NCBI GenBank assembly: GCA_963773835.1
Contig: CAVZCQ010000001.1
Span: 124,001-188,000, forward strand
Origin: JOPF136 sp963773835
GTDB lineage: Bacteria; Acidobacteriota; Terriglobia; Acidiferrales; UBA7541
DNA: 64,000 nucleotides
Reading direction: 5' to 3'
Shown: in pieces, positions 52,672-63,784 of the stretch
Position numbering within the stretch: the stretch's first letter is position 1
Layout of the letters: every line of letters starts with the position of its first letter
Made by a program: the position numbers and the translations under genes
The notes under the pieces: model-generated
Seen by the model: the letters and a program-made list of their open reading frames with translations, nothing else
Database searches by the model: none
Told to the model about the DNA's origin: nothing

Positions 52672-54879
52672 GTGCCTGACTCTCAGCCCATTCTCGGCCA
52701 GACGATCTCCCATTACCGGATCCTGGAAAAACTCGGCGGCGGCGGGATGGGTGTGGTTTTCAAGGCGGAGGACACACGCCTGGGGCGTTTTGTGGCACTG
52801 AAGTTCCTGCCGGACGACATGGCCCGGGATCCCCAGGCGCTGGAGCGCTTCCGCCGTGAAGCCCGCGCTGCCTCCGCTCTGAATCATTCGAACATCTGCA
52901 TGATCTACGACATCGGCGAGGAGAATGGCCGGGCCTTTATCGCCATGGAGCATCTGGACGGGCGCACGCTGAAGCACGTGATTGCCGGCCGGCCCATCGA
53001 GATGGAGCGGCTGCTGGAAATAGCGATCGAGGTGGCGGACGCGCTGGACGCGGCGCACGCAAAAGGCATCGTTCACCGCGATATCAAGCCGGCGAACATA
53101 TTCGTCACGCAGCGCGGCCATGCCAAGGTTTTGGACTTCGGTCTGGCCAAAGTGGCGCCGAAAAGCGAAGGACTGGATGATGCCACGCTCGGCGCGAGCG
53201 CGGGCGCGGCTCCCCGCCAGGAACACCTGACCAGTCCGGGAACCGCCATCGGGACAGCGGCCTATATGTCGCCGGAGCAGGTCAGGGCCAAGGAATTGGA
53301 CGCTCGAACGGATTTGTTTTCCTTTGGCGTGGTGCTCTACGAGATGGCCACAGGGACATTGCCGTTCCGCGGAGACAGCTCCGGCGTCATCACCGATGGA
53401 ATCCTGAATCGCGCTCCGGTAGCCCCGATTCGCCTCAACCCGGATATCCCGCCGAAGCTCGAAGAAATCATCACCAAGGCGCTGGAGAAAGACCGCAAGC
53501 TGCGCTACCAGTCTGCGGCGGAGATGCGTGCCAATCTGCAGCAATTGAAGCGGGACTCGGATTCGGGGCGCGTCGCGGCCCCCGGAGCAAAGCCGGCCGA
53601 AAAATCAGTCGCCGTGCTGTATTTCGAAAACCTCAGCAAATCCGAGGAGGATGAATATTTCCGCGACGGAATGACGGAAGACATCATCACCGAGATGTCC
53701 AAGATCAGCCAGCTTCAGGTGTTTCCCCGCGCCGAGATGCTCGCCTACCGCGACAAGCCGGTGACCGCGCCGCAGGTGGGACAGGAACTGAACGCCGCCT
53801 ATGTGCTGAGCGGCAGCCTGCGCCGGGCGGGGAACCGCCTGCGCATCACGGCCCAATTGGTGGAGACGCGAACGCGCACCTCCGTTTGGGCCGAGCGCTA
53901 CGACCGCCAGATGGAAGACGTTTTTGCCATTCAGGATGAAATCGCGCAGAGCATCGCCGCGGCATTAAAAGTGAAACTGACCGAGACCGAGAAAAAGGCC
54001 ATCGCGAAAACACCGACCGCCGACGTCAAGGCCTACGACTACTACCTGCGCGGGCGCCAATTCTTCTATCAGTTCCGGCGGCGGGGCTACGACTTCGCCC
54101 GGCAGATGTTCACTCGCGCCATTGAGATCGATCCCGGCTACGCGCGCGCCTATGCCGGCGTGGCGGACAGCTATTCCTATCTCTACATGTATTGGGACGC
54201 CAGCGAGGCGAACCTGGCGGCGGCGGATGACGCCAGCCGCAAAGCCTTGCTGCTCGATCCCGGGCTGTCCGAGGCCCATGTGTCGCACGGGCTGGCGATC
54301 TCGCTGAACAAGCGGTACGACGAGGCCGAGTTGGAATTTCAGACCGCCATCCGGTTGGACCCGCAACTGTTCGAGGCGTATTACTTCTACGGGCGGGCAT
54401 GCTTCCAGCAGGGCAAGCTGGAAGACAGCGCGCGTTTGTTCGAGAAGGCATCCCAGGTGAAGCCGGAGGATTATCAATCCCTGAATATGCTCGCGATGGT
54501 TTACCGGAAGATGGGCCGCACAGAGGATGCGAACGAGACGAACCGCCGCTCCTACCAGGTGGCAGAAAAACACTTGGAACTGCACCCGGACGACGCGCGC
54601 GCTCTCTACCTCGGCGCCAACTCGCTTTGTCAGTTGGGGGAACGGGCCCGGAGCCTGGACTGGGCCCGGCGCGCTCTGGCAATCGACCCCGAAGACTGCG
54701 GAATTCTTTACAACGTGGCGTGCACCTATGCCCTCCAGGGACAGAGCGACGAGGCGATCGATTGTCTGGAAAAAGCCATGGCGCACGCCTTCTGGTACAA
54801 GCGCTGGGCGCAGCAAGACCCCGATCTCGATTCGCTCCGCAGTCTTCCCCGCTTCCAAGCGCTGATGGAGCGGAAGTAA
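52672..54879 (+). CDS. PknB-type Ser/Thr kinase with TolB/FlgO-like domain and TPR repeats
   Basis: 735 residues. The kinase domain (about 12-285) has LGGGGMGVVFKAEDTRLG, the VALKFL lysine, HRDIKPANIFV and VLDFGLAK. A TolB/FlgO-like domain follows (about 310-450): SVAVLYFENLSKSEEDEYF, then AYVLSGSLRRAGNRLRITAQ and VWAERYDRQMEDVFAIQDEI. At least four TPR-like repeats fill the rest. No clear transmembrane helix was seen, so it may be cytoplasmic. The start is GTG at 52672. This kinase-TolB-TPR arrangement is common in acidobacteria, and the partner response is unknown. Confidence 0.9.
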   Translation: MPDSQPILGQTISHYRILEKLGGGGMGVVFKAEDTRLGRFVALKFLPDDMARDPQALERFRREARAASALNHSNICMIYDIGEENGRAFIAMEHLDGRTLKHVIAGRPIEMERLLEIAIEVADALDAAHAKGIVHRDIKPANIFVTQRGHAKVLDFGLAKVAPKSEGLDDATLGASAGAAPRQEHLTSPGTAIGTAAYMSPEQVRAKELDARTDLFSFGVVLYEMATGTLPFRGDSSGVITDGILNRAPVAPIRLNPDIPPKLEEIITKALEKDRKLRYQSAAEMRANLQQLKRDSDSGRVAAPGAKPAEKSVAVLYFENLSKSEEDEYFRDGMTEDIITEMSKISQLQVFPRAEMLAYRDKPVTAPQVGQELNAAYVLSGSLRRAGNRLRITAQLVETRTRTSVWAERYDRQMEDVFAIQDEIAQSIAAALKVKLTETEKKAIAKTPTADVKAYDYYLRGRQFFYQFRRRGYDFARQMFTRAIEIDPGYARAYAGVADSYSYLYMYWDASEANLAAADDASRKALLLDPGLSEAHVSHGLAISLNKRYDEAELEFQTAIRLDPQLFEAYYFYGRACFQQGKLEDSARLFEKASQVKPEDYQSLNMLAMVYRKMGRTEDANETNRRSYQVAEKHLELHPDDARALYLGANSLCQLGERARSLDWARRALAIDPEDCGILYNVACTYALQGQSDEAIDCLEKAMAHAFWYKRWAQQDPDLDSLRSLPRFQALMERK

Positions 54880-54963
54880 ATCGCGAAAGACCCGCAAGTC
54901 TAGAGACCTGCTGTCGCTCCCGAGTCTCCCATCACGAGTAGTGCGGCGCTCCTGGCGGGGGCC

Positions 54964-56682
54964 TTACGTCAGTTTGCGCCCCAAAGCGCGCAGCACGTAG
55001 CGGATGCGGTCCGGCCACGGCAAACGTCCCAGGTTGGTGCGGACGACGCCGCGTGTGAAGTAGGTTTTCTCGGAATAATCGATCGCGACTTCCACAACCA
55101 CGGGATGGCCGGAGCGCGTGATCGTCAGAGCGCTTTTCAGGGTCACTTCGATGTCAGCGTTTCGAGCGAGCGACAGATACTCCACGCCCACGCCGCGACA
55201 GATGCCCGCCAAATCATAGTCAGGAAGTTCGCTGCAGGACTTTCGCCCCAGAGCGATCTCTTGGAACTGGGCGATCTGAGCCAGTTCGCGGTCGCGGAGG
55301 ACCAGCACCATCACGGGCAGCGAGAGCTGGGAGGCCGTGAGCAGCTCCAACCCGGTCATCAGGAACGCTCCATCGCCCGCCAGCGCGACCACCGGACGCT
55401 GAGGACAGGCGAGTGCAGCTCCGAGCGCGGCCGGCACTGCATATCCCATACACGAATAGTCGATGGGCGCCAGGAACGAGCGGGGTGATTCGAGCCGCAG
55501 GCACTCCATGGCGAGAAAGGTTCCGTTGCCGCTGTCGGTCGTGTAAATGGCGGAGTCGCCCACGGCCGCCTGTAGCGACTTCAATAACCACGGCGGATCC
55601 ACGCCCTCGGAATCATCCTTTGCCGCCCACCCATTCCAGACCTCTTCCTGCCCCGAACGGATCTCCCGGCGCAATTCGTCGTCAACGGCTCGCGGCGTAA
55701 TGAGTGGCAGCAGCGCGGCAACGAAACGGCCGGCATCCGAGATCACAGCGAGGTCTGCCGAATAGTTCTTTCCAGGGACGGAGGGATCGATATCTACATG
55801 AATCAGTCTTCCGGGCGGCTGCATGCCGTAGCTTCCCGTTCCTACCTCGGAGAAGCGGCAGCCGATGGCCAGCGTCAGGTCGCAGGACGCCGCGATTTTT
55901 TGGGCAAAAGGCGGAGCAGAAGCGCCAAATCCACACCAGAGCCATAGCGGATGTCTCTCGTTGAATACGCCCTTGCCCTCGAAGGTCGTAGCCACAGGCG
56001 CGTTGAGCCGTTCGGCGAGAGCCACAAGATTGGCGCCGGCATCCGCTGCCCCCAGCCCGAGATACAGCAGCGGGCGGCGACTGGCATTCAGCAGGGCGCA
56101 AGCGCGATCCAGGTCTTCCTGCCGGGGCGCCTGGGGTGAAGCGGGCTCTTGCGGCGCTTCGAGTTCGGCGTCGTGGCGGAATATGTAGTGCTCCGCCGGG
56201 ATTTCGACAATCACCGGGCCTGCCGGGGCGCTCCGCGCAATCTGGCACGCGCGGCGGAGCGTCGCATAGATCTCAGAGCCTTGCTTCGTTTGGAACTGCG
56301 TTTTGGTCACCGGCCGCGCGATGGCGAGCTGGTCCACGTCGTGGAGCTGGAAAGCTCTGCCCGTGTCGCGGCGAATCCCGCAGGCCACGACGAGCATGGG
56401 AATGCCGTCGAGGTAGGCTTCGGCAATGCCCGAGAGCGCGTGCGTCAAGCCCGCGCCGGGAACCACGTTCACCACGGCAAGCTGGCCGGAAGACCGCGCC
56501 ACCCCATCGGCCATGAACCCGGCGCTCTGCTCATCCGTCACTAGGATGGGGCGCACCTTGGTGGAGCGCGCCAGCGAGTCGTACAGCTCGATATTGTGTG
56601 TGCCGGGAATGCCGAAGGCAAAAGCGATGCCTTCATCTTCCAACGCGCGCACAACGATGTCGCCGCCAGTCATTTTGCTCAT
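54964..56682 (-). CDS. Thiamine-diphosphate-dependent enzyme (acetolactate-synthase/benzoylformate-decarboxylase type)
   Basis: 572 residues from MSKMTGGDIVVRALED. The PYR domain has the activating Glu in LVTDEQSAGFMADGVAR. The middle domain has AIGCRFSEVGTGSYG. The PP domain has VVALAGDGAFLMTGLELL. The usual NN of the Mg/ThDP motif, 25 residues after GDG, reads RD (VLVLRDRELAQ), so Asp may replace Asn. The reaction is unknown: decarboxylation or carboligation of a 2-oxo acid. It overlaps the GMC gene by ATGA and is last of a three-gene operon, so it may supply or consume the aldehyde or keto product of the oxidoreductase (inference). Confidence 0.85.
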   Translation of the reverse strand: MSKMTGGDIVVRALEDEGIAFAFGIPGTHNIELYDSLARSTKVRPILVTDEQSAGFMADGVARSSGQLAVVNVVPGAGLTHALSGIAEAYLDGIPMLVVACGIRRDTGRAFQLHDVDQLAIARPVTKTQFQTKQGSEIYATLRRACQIARSAPAGPVIVEIPAEHYIFRHDAELEAPQEPASPQAPRQEDLDRACALLNASRRPLLYLGLGAADAGANLVALAERLNAPVATTFEGKGVFNERHPLWLWCGFGASAPPFAQKIAASCDLTLAIGCRFSEVGTGSYGMQPPGRLIHVDIDPSVPGKNYSADLAVISDAGRFVAALLPLITPRAVDDELRREIRSGQEEVWNGWAAKDDSEGVDPPWLLKSLQAAVGDSAIYTTDSGNGTFLAMECLRLESPRSFLAPIDYSCMGYAVPAALGAALACPQRPVVALAGDGAFLMTGLELLTASQLSLPVMVLVLRDRELAQIAQFQEIALGRKSCSELPDYDLAGICRGVGVEYLSLARNADIEVTLKSALTITRSGHPVVVEVAIDYSEKTYFTRGVVRTNLGRLPWPDRIRYVLRALGRKLT

Positions 56683-58184
56683 AACAGCGTCTGCGCTTCC
56701 TTGCGTATGGTTTCCGCCACGCGATCGGCCAAGGCCATGATCGTGAGGTAGGGATTGATTTCCAGAGAATTGGGAAAGAGACTCGCATCCGCCACGAATA
56801 GCCAGGGAATTCCGTGCACGCGGCCGCAGCCATCCGTCACGGAATCCGCTGGACCGCGTCCCATGGCGCAACCGCCCTGAAGATGAGCAGCCGAAATCGA
56901 TAGCTTCCCCGGTTTGAAGTCGGGATGGTCCGCAATATGATCCAGACGCCCGGCCTCCGCGCTTTCGATAGTGGGAGATTGGGCGACGGGCAGGTGGACC
57001 CGCACAGCCCCCCCGGCGAAGAAAATCCTCGCCGACGTGATCGCGCCCTGCACCAAGCCGCGCATCACTTCCGGAGCAAAACGGTAGTAGACCACGGGGC
57101 GGCCGTCGCCATCGATGGCCACGCGATTATGAGCGTTCACTTCATCGCACGCCAGCACGAGGATCATCTGGAGACGCGGAAACGCGCGCATAAAGCGGCT
57201 GTGCTCAGCTCCGAAGCCGGCCATGGCCTTGGCCGTGGTAAACGGGAAGTACATGCAGGTTTCGAGCAGAAAGCGATCCACCTCGGCGAATTGGCCCAGG
57301 TAGAAACTCTTGGGATGGCCGACGAAGTTCGTGATCGTCCGATCGTGTTCGGCAACCATAATGATGGCGGGATGGCAGGTGAAACCGTGTCCGAGGCGCG
57401 GCAATTTCCGGGCCATGCCCGAACGCATCAGCAGCGCGGGAGAGTGGACTGCGCCGGCGCACACCACAATCACTTTTGCATCAATCTCGTATTCTCCGGG
57501 TTCCCAGGAGGAAGGCTCCCCTTTTGCGCCCGCCGGTTTCGCGTGAACGCGCGCGGAAATCGTCTTTTCGCCGAGGCGCAGCGCTTCGCAGCGCGTGACC
57601 ACCTCGACTCCGTTGCGCTCGGCCCGCGGCAGTTGTACGCGGTCGGTGCCCTGTTTCGCCTGGTTGGGACAGCCCAGATTGCACAGGCTGGACCCGCGGC
57701 ATCCTTTCAGATTCACGGGAAACTGCTGCACGCGATAGTTGAGGCGCCGGCACCCTTCGACAAATAGCCGGTTATTTTCGTTGATCAATCCGCTTTCGAG
57801 AAAGTGAACGTTATTCTCCGCGGCGAACTTCCGCGCCCGCTGTTCGACGTCGTCAAAAGTGAGCTGGGGCACGTTCCATCGCTCCAGAATTCGCCGGGGA
57901 GGCTCAAGCGACGTGCCCGTGTAGACGGCTGTGGAGCCCCCGTACGCGCATCCGAAGGCGAGCGTCATGGTGCGTTCGGCAGTAAGAAAGCCGCCGCCCT
58001 CCTCATACAGGGCCTGGGCCATCTCCACTTCGCGGCCGGTAAATTCCTCATCGCGGAGCTTCGGCCCTTTTTCAAGGACGGCGATGCGCACGCCTTCCCG
58101 GCACAATGGAGACAATTCTTGGGCCACCGTGCCGCCGCCCGCGCCGGACCCGACAATTACGATGTCAAAGCTGCGCCGCGTCAT
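56679..58184 (-). CDS. GMC-family FAD-dependent oxidoreductase
   Basis: 501 residues. The FAD-binding motif VIVGSGAGGGTVAQELSP is at residue 10. TLAFGCAYGGSTAVYTGTSL is the second GMC segment. GCRGSSLCNLGCPNQAKQGT is Cys-rich. The C-terminal catalytic region has ISAAHLQGGCAMG (His) and SLEINPYLTIMALADRVA (Asn). It resembles membrane gluconate/alcohol dehydrogenase large subunits more than glucose oxidase. Both ends overlap neighbours by 4 nt (ATGA), so the three proteins are stoichiometrically coupled. The N-terminal frame beyond 58184 belongs to the upstream gene's region and is not coding here. Confidence 0.9.
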   Translation of the reverse strand: MTRRSFDIVIVGSGAGGGTVAQELSPLCREGVRIAVLEKGPKLRDEEFTGREVEMAQALYEEGGGFLTAERTMTLAFGCAYGGSTAVYTGTSLEPPRRILERWNVPQLTFDDVEQRARKFAAENNVHFLESGLINENNRLFVEGCRRLNYRVQQFPVNLKGCRGSSLCNLGCPNQAKQGTDRVQLPRAERNGVEVVTRCEALRLGEKTISARVHAKPAGAKGEPSSWEPGEYEIDAKVIVVCAGAVHSPALLMRSGMARKLPRLGHGFTCHPAIIMVAEHDRTITNFVGHPKSFYLGQFAEVDRFLLETCMYFPFTTAKAMAGFGAEHSRFMRAFPRLQMILVLACDEVNAHNRVAIDGDGRPVVYYRFAPEVMRGLVQGAITSARIFFAGGAVRVHLPVAQSPTIESAEAGRLDHIADHPDFKPGKLSISAAHLQGGCAMGRGPADSVTDGCGRVHGIPWLFVADASLFPNSLEINPYLTIMALADRVAETIRKEAQTLL

Positions 58185-58579
58185 CGCGGCACTTCCCAGC
58201 CGCGAGGATCCGCGGCATATCCTATGGCCTCCGCGGCTTCTGCTCTCCCGTAAAAGCCCAGAAAAGCGAGCGTGCGCAGTCCCCAGAATCCGCAGCGGAT
58301 GAGTTCGATGCGATGGTCCTCCAGATGAGAGAGGAATCGCGCCCGTCTCGCCGCACCGAGCGAAGTGAAACGGCGGCCATAACGAAAAACCGGGAGCCAC
58401 TGGATCGCACGCAGAAACACCTGAAGCTGGCGAAGCATGGCGGGGGGACGGTCTCGCAGAGTTGCCTCCACCAGCGCTTCCAGCTCCCGCCAGCCCGGCT
58501 CGTCCAATTGGTCCGCTTCCGGCACGACCGTCGAAACAACGGCGCGAAAGATCGGACGAACGGGAGACAACATGGTCAT
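58181..58579 (-). CDS. Gluconate 2-dehydrogenase subunit 3-like protein
   Basis: 132 residues (start MTMLSPVRPIFRA; a Met two codons later is equally possible). It contains VVSTVVPEADQLDEPGWRE, then LPVFRYGRRFTSLGAARRAR and a hydrophobic C-terminal segment ending EAIGYAADPRGWEVPR. This resembles the small subunit that accompanies GMC dehydrogenases such as gluconate 2-dehydrogenase, and its position directly upstream supports that. No twin-arginine signal or heme motif was seen. First gene of the operon, overlapping the GMC gene by ATGA. Confidence 0.75.
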   Translation of the reverse strand: MTMLSPVRPIFRAVVSTVVPEADQLDEPGWRELEALVEATLRDRPPAMLRQLQVFLRAIQWLPVFRYGRRFTSLGAARRARFLSHLEDHRIELIRCGFWGLRTLAFLGFYGRAEAAEAIGYAADPRGWEVPR

Positions 58580-58790
58580 TGGGCGTTTCCCAATCCTGCT
58601 TCGCAGCGCGTGGATGGAGAGTGAGTCTACTCGCACGAAGAAAGGGATGCAAAGGCCGGAATCGTGGTTGAGACAGGCAGCAACGCGCGGTGCGCCCGGG
58701 CCGGAGGCGAGCGGGCGAATTCCCGCGCAACAGAACGGAATCAGAATGTGGAAGACACAGGCCTTCCCGAAGATTCGGGAGTCTGCCTAT

Positions 58791-59021
58791 TTAGTGGCAG
58801 CCGCAGGAGCGCGGTGTGCACGCGCAGGAACTGGCGGCGCTGGCAGAGCTGGAGGATTTCGGGCTTTCCGAGGCAGCCCCGTTGGGGCTGCTGAACGTCG
58901 AGAACTTCAGTTGCTTGCGGCCGCTGCCGCATTGGGGGCACTCAACGCGCTCCGAGCCGGAGCGCACCAGGCGCTCGTAGTTGGTCTCGCAATCCTGGCA
59001 AACGTATTCATAGATGGGCAC
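58791..59021 (-). CDS. FmdB-family zinc-ribbon protein
   Basis: 76 residues, starting at GTG 59021 (encoding the family start PIYEYVCQDC), with GGAGAG about 9 nt upstream. A zinc ribbon uses CQDC and VECPQCGS, followed by LKFSTFSS. The C-terminal half is Ser/Ala-rich and ends in a Cys/His cluster (SSCACTPRSCGCH), which could bind metal. FmdB proteins are putative regulators. It lies 123 nt downstream of the radical SAM gene, but a terminator separates them. Confidence 0.88.
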   Translation of the reverse strand: MPIYEYVCQDCETNYERLVRSGSERVECPQCGSGRKQLKFSTFSSPNGAASESPKSSSSASAASSCACTPRSCGCH

Positions 59022-59080
59022 GGGCGATCTCTCCACGCGAAACGCTGTCTGACATCTCCCTCAGTTTAGCAAATGGAGCG

Positions 59081-59123
59081 CAAAAAACAGAACAGCCCCG
59101 TTCCGCGCGTGCGGGACGGGGCT
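59081..59123 (-). terminator. Intrinsic terminator of the radical SAM gene
   Basis: On the minus strand, a 13-bp stem (59094-59106 with 59111-59123, one G-T pair) and a four-base loop are followed by a T-rich tail (TTTTTT at 59082-59087). It begins 22 nt after the stop codon at 59145. This is the strongest terminator in the window. Confidence 0.85.
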
Positions 59124-59144
59124 GAGCGCCTTCCGGGTTTGGAG

Positions 59145-61271
<2,127 letters not shown>

Positions 61272-61486
61272 GAAGGTACTCTCCTCCCTTATCTCTAGCA
61301 GCGCCCCAGGACTGGGGCTCCAACCGGGGTGGCAGCGTCCCCACGCCACACCCCAAACCACACGAAAAGCTACACTTACCCCCTCTGGATAGAGTGCCCC
61401 CGAACAGAACTGGCGTCCACTACGAATGGCTAAACGGTTATGGCAGGGGGTCGAAAGGGGCTGTAAGGAGGTCGAACGGGACGCGG

Positions 61487-62626
61487 TTAATCGTTCAGGA
61501 TGGGCTCGAGAACCGAAATGGCGAAATGAGCCACCCGGGGGGCGCCCTCATCCAATTGGAGCCAGCGCACCACGCAGTGCGTTTCCAGGTATTTGGCCAC
61601 CTGCGACTCGGTGATTTCCAGGTGTTCGGCCAGTCGGCTGCGAAGAGGGGGGTGCTGCTGCTCCCGGCCGCGGCCACGCGAGCCCCGGTCCGAGCGCGTC
61701 AGCCTCCCGATTTCGATACGAAGGGTGTCGCAGGCGCAGATGTAGTAATGGGTGGCCAGGTCGGAATCGGAGAGGATCAACACACCAGGGCCTGCCGGTG
61801 CGAGGTCCGCATCGCTCACCTTTTGCGGTGGGCAGGCCAGCAGGCGGCGTATCTGCATTTCCAGCCGTGCCACTCGTGAGGCTAGGCCGGGGTCTCCGGA
61901 ACGCGTGCGAAGTTCTTCCGCGCGCGCTCCAATCCACCCGCTCTCCCCCACCGGCTCCGAGCGAGCGGGAGGAGGTGCGGACGGCCGAGGCAGCGGCGGA
62001 AGCGCGTCCCCGGGTGTGTCCCCAGCTGTCGGTGTCGATGGCGTCCCGGCTGGCGGCCCTGCCGGGCCGCCTCTGCGGTGCCGGCGCCCCCCGCGGCGTC
62101 CGCGCCGGCGGCGCTTTCCGCCGGCCGTAGATTCTGCGCTCAAACCGCGCGGGCCATCGGATACTGGCCGTGCCTCGTCGGGTTCCGCGGCTTCCTCTGC
62201 ATCGGGCAAGGCGGATACCGGCTCTTCCGCGGCCCCTTCCGGCGCTTCCTCATGATGAAACAGGCGGTCGGGCAATGCGGCCCACTCCCGCGGCGTCGGC
62301 ACAGGTGCAGAAGCGGAGGGCTCGGGAACCTGCTCGCGGTAGCCTTCACTCGATGCCGCTTCGGATGCGGCGGGCGGAGTTCCGCCCAGCCGCTGAATGG
62401 CCTCCGCGGCCTTCGTGCGCCACTCCTCGCGGCGGAATCGCTCGTGCGCTTTCCGGTACCACTCGATGGCTTCGCCTTCGCGCTGGCCCTGCTCGTGGAC
62501 TTTGCCCAGCTCGAAGGCCACCATGGCGTCGCGCGTCTTCACGTAAAGCTGTTCGAGTTTCGCGGGAGCGTCCGCGCCCACGCGCGCTTTACGGATGCGC
62601 GCTTGTAACTGCTTCCAATTTCCCAC
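61487..62626 (-). CDS. Hypothetical protein with TPR-like start and polybasic linker
   Basis: About 379 residues. It begins GNWKQLQARIRKARVGADAP, followed by a helical, TPR-like segment (VHEQGQREGEAIEWYRKAHE), a Glu/Ala/Pro-rich stretch, a polybasic block (GGKRRRRGRRGGRRHRRGG), more Pro-rich sequence, and a C-terminal helical region (VAKYLETHCVVRWLQLDEG). No family was recognised. The start is uncertain: GTG at 62626, with an extended -10-like TGCTAGAAT ending 8 nt upstream that suggests a leaderless mRNA, or an ATG at 62677. The basic block could bind RNA or DNA. Confidence 0.55.
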   Translation of the reverse strand: MGNWKQLQARIRKARVGADAPAKLEQLYVKTRDAMVAFELGKVHEQGQREGEAIEWYRKAHERFRREEWRTKAAEAIQRLGGTPPAASEAASSEGYREQVPEPSASAPVPTPREWAALPDRLFHHEEAPEGAAEEPVSALPDAEEAAEPDEARPVSDGPRGLSAESTAGGKRRRRGRRGGRRHRRGGPAGPPAGTPSTPTAGDTPGDALPPLPRPSAPPPARSEPVGESGWIGARAEELRTRSGDPGLASRVARLEMQIRRLLACPPQKVSDADLAPAGPGVLILSDSDLATHYYICACDTLRIEIGRLTRSDRGSRGRGREQQHPPLRSRLAEHLEITESQVAKYLETHCVVRWLQLDEGAPRVAHFAISVLEPILND

Positions 62627-62830
62627 GGCTGCGCATTCTAGCAGGCAAAGGGGGCGGCCCGCCAGCGCAGCACGCATTCCGGCTGGGGGTGCGGGCGCCC
62701 CTGGGAGGTTTACAATCGCGTCATGCCCGGAGCGCGAGAGACTGCGTGGGTCGTGGAGCAGGCCGGTAACGGGGCTTTTTGATTGGCACGCTGGTTGCAA
62801 TGGTAAGTAGCGTCGTTTAGGATTTTGTCG

Positions 62831-63784
62831 ATGCAACAGCCCCTTTTCGAACACGAGCAGCCTGAAACGGGAACCGATAATATACGCGATGCAAGGGCTG
62901 TGGGCACCGCACCAGCGGCGCAGGCCCTTGGTCCCTGGATATTAAACACAGTCCATAACTCTGAAGCCCTCGCGGGTCTCAAGCAGGTGCCATCAGGCAG
63001 TTTCGATGTGGTCGTAACCTCTCCTCCTTATTGGGGCCAGCGCGAAGGCCGCGGCCTTGGCTGTGAACCTGACCCCCGCGACTACATCCGAAACTTGGTC
63101 GAGATTTTGGCGGAAACGATGCGGTGCGTGAAGCCATCCGGGACACTCTGGCTGAACATGGGCGACTCATTCAACACCCCAATAAACTGGCGCGAACTGG
63201 ACTACAAGTACAGCTCCCTCGGAAAGGACCGGAACGGCCTAGACCCGACAAACCAGGCCTACACCAAGAAGCGAGGGGGTAGGCGGGCTTTCATTCGGAA
63301 GGATGTCCGGTGGCTCCAGTACGGGAATCTTCTCGCGATCCCTTACCGTGTGGTAATCGGTTTGACCGACCTCGGGTACCTATTTCGCGGAGAAGTGGTA
63401 TGGGAAAAATCGCGCCCGCTCCCGGAAGGAATCTGTCGGAGACCCCACCGCCGACACGAATCTATCTATATTTTGACCAAAAGTGAGCGACATAGCTTCA
63501 GGGTCAAACCGCCCGTCGGCTCCGTCTGGAAGCTGCTGCAAACTCCCAATATGCTTCCTCATTGCTCAACGTTTCCTCTCGACCTGCCGCTCCAGTGCAT
63601 TAGGGCTTCAGGATTGGAAGGGCGCGGCGTCATTTTCGACCCATTCATGGGGAGTGGCACGACAGGGAAAGCCGCCGTGACTTTGGGCCACGACTTTCTG
63701 GGGTTTGAAATCGCTCCCCGCTACTGCAAGCTGGCCAACGATTGGATAAATGGCAAGAGGCGAGAGGGTTTCTCTTTCACCTAG
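62831..63784 (+). CDS. DNA methyltransferase (N4/N6 amino-methyltransferase family)
   Basis: 317 residues. Motif IV VVTSPPYWGQR comes first and motif I FDPFMGSGTTGKAAVTLGHD last, the permuted order of the N4-cytosine/N6-adenine DNA methylase family. LVEILAETMRCVKPSGTLWL and DLGYLFRGEVVWEK are also typical. GC is lower than the preceding genes, consistent with horizontal transfer. No specificity subunit or nuclease is adjacent within the window. The start is ATG at 62831; a TTG at 62825 is an alternative. Its last bases overlap the 3' end of a convergent gene. Confidence 0.88.
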   Translation: MQQPLFEHEQPETGTDNIRDARAVGTAPAAQALGPWILNTVHNSEALAGLKQVPSGSFDVVVTSPPYWGQREGRGLGCEPDPRDYIRNLVEILAETMRCVKPSGTLWLNMGDSFNTPINWRELDYKYSSLGKDRNGLDPTNQAYTKKRGGRRAFIRKDVRWLQYGNLLAIPYRVVIGLTDLGYLFRGEVVWEKSRPLPEGICRRPHRRHESIYILTKSERHSFRVKPPVGSVWKLLQTPNMLPHCSTFPLDLPLQCIRASGLEGRGVIFDPFMGSGTTGKAAVTLGHDFLGFEIAPRYCKLANDWINGKRREGFSFT

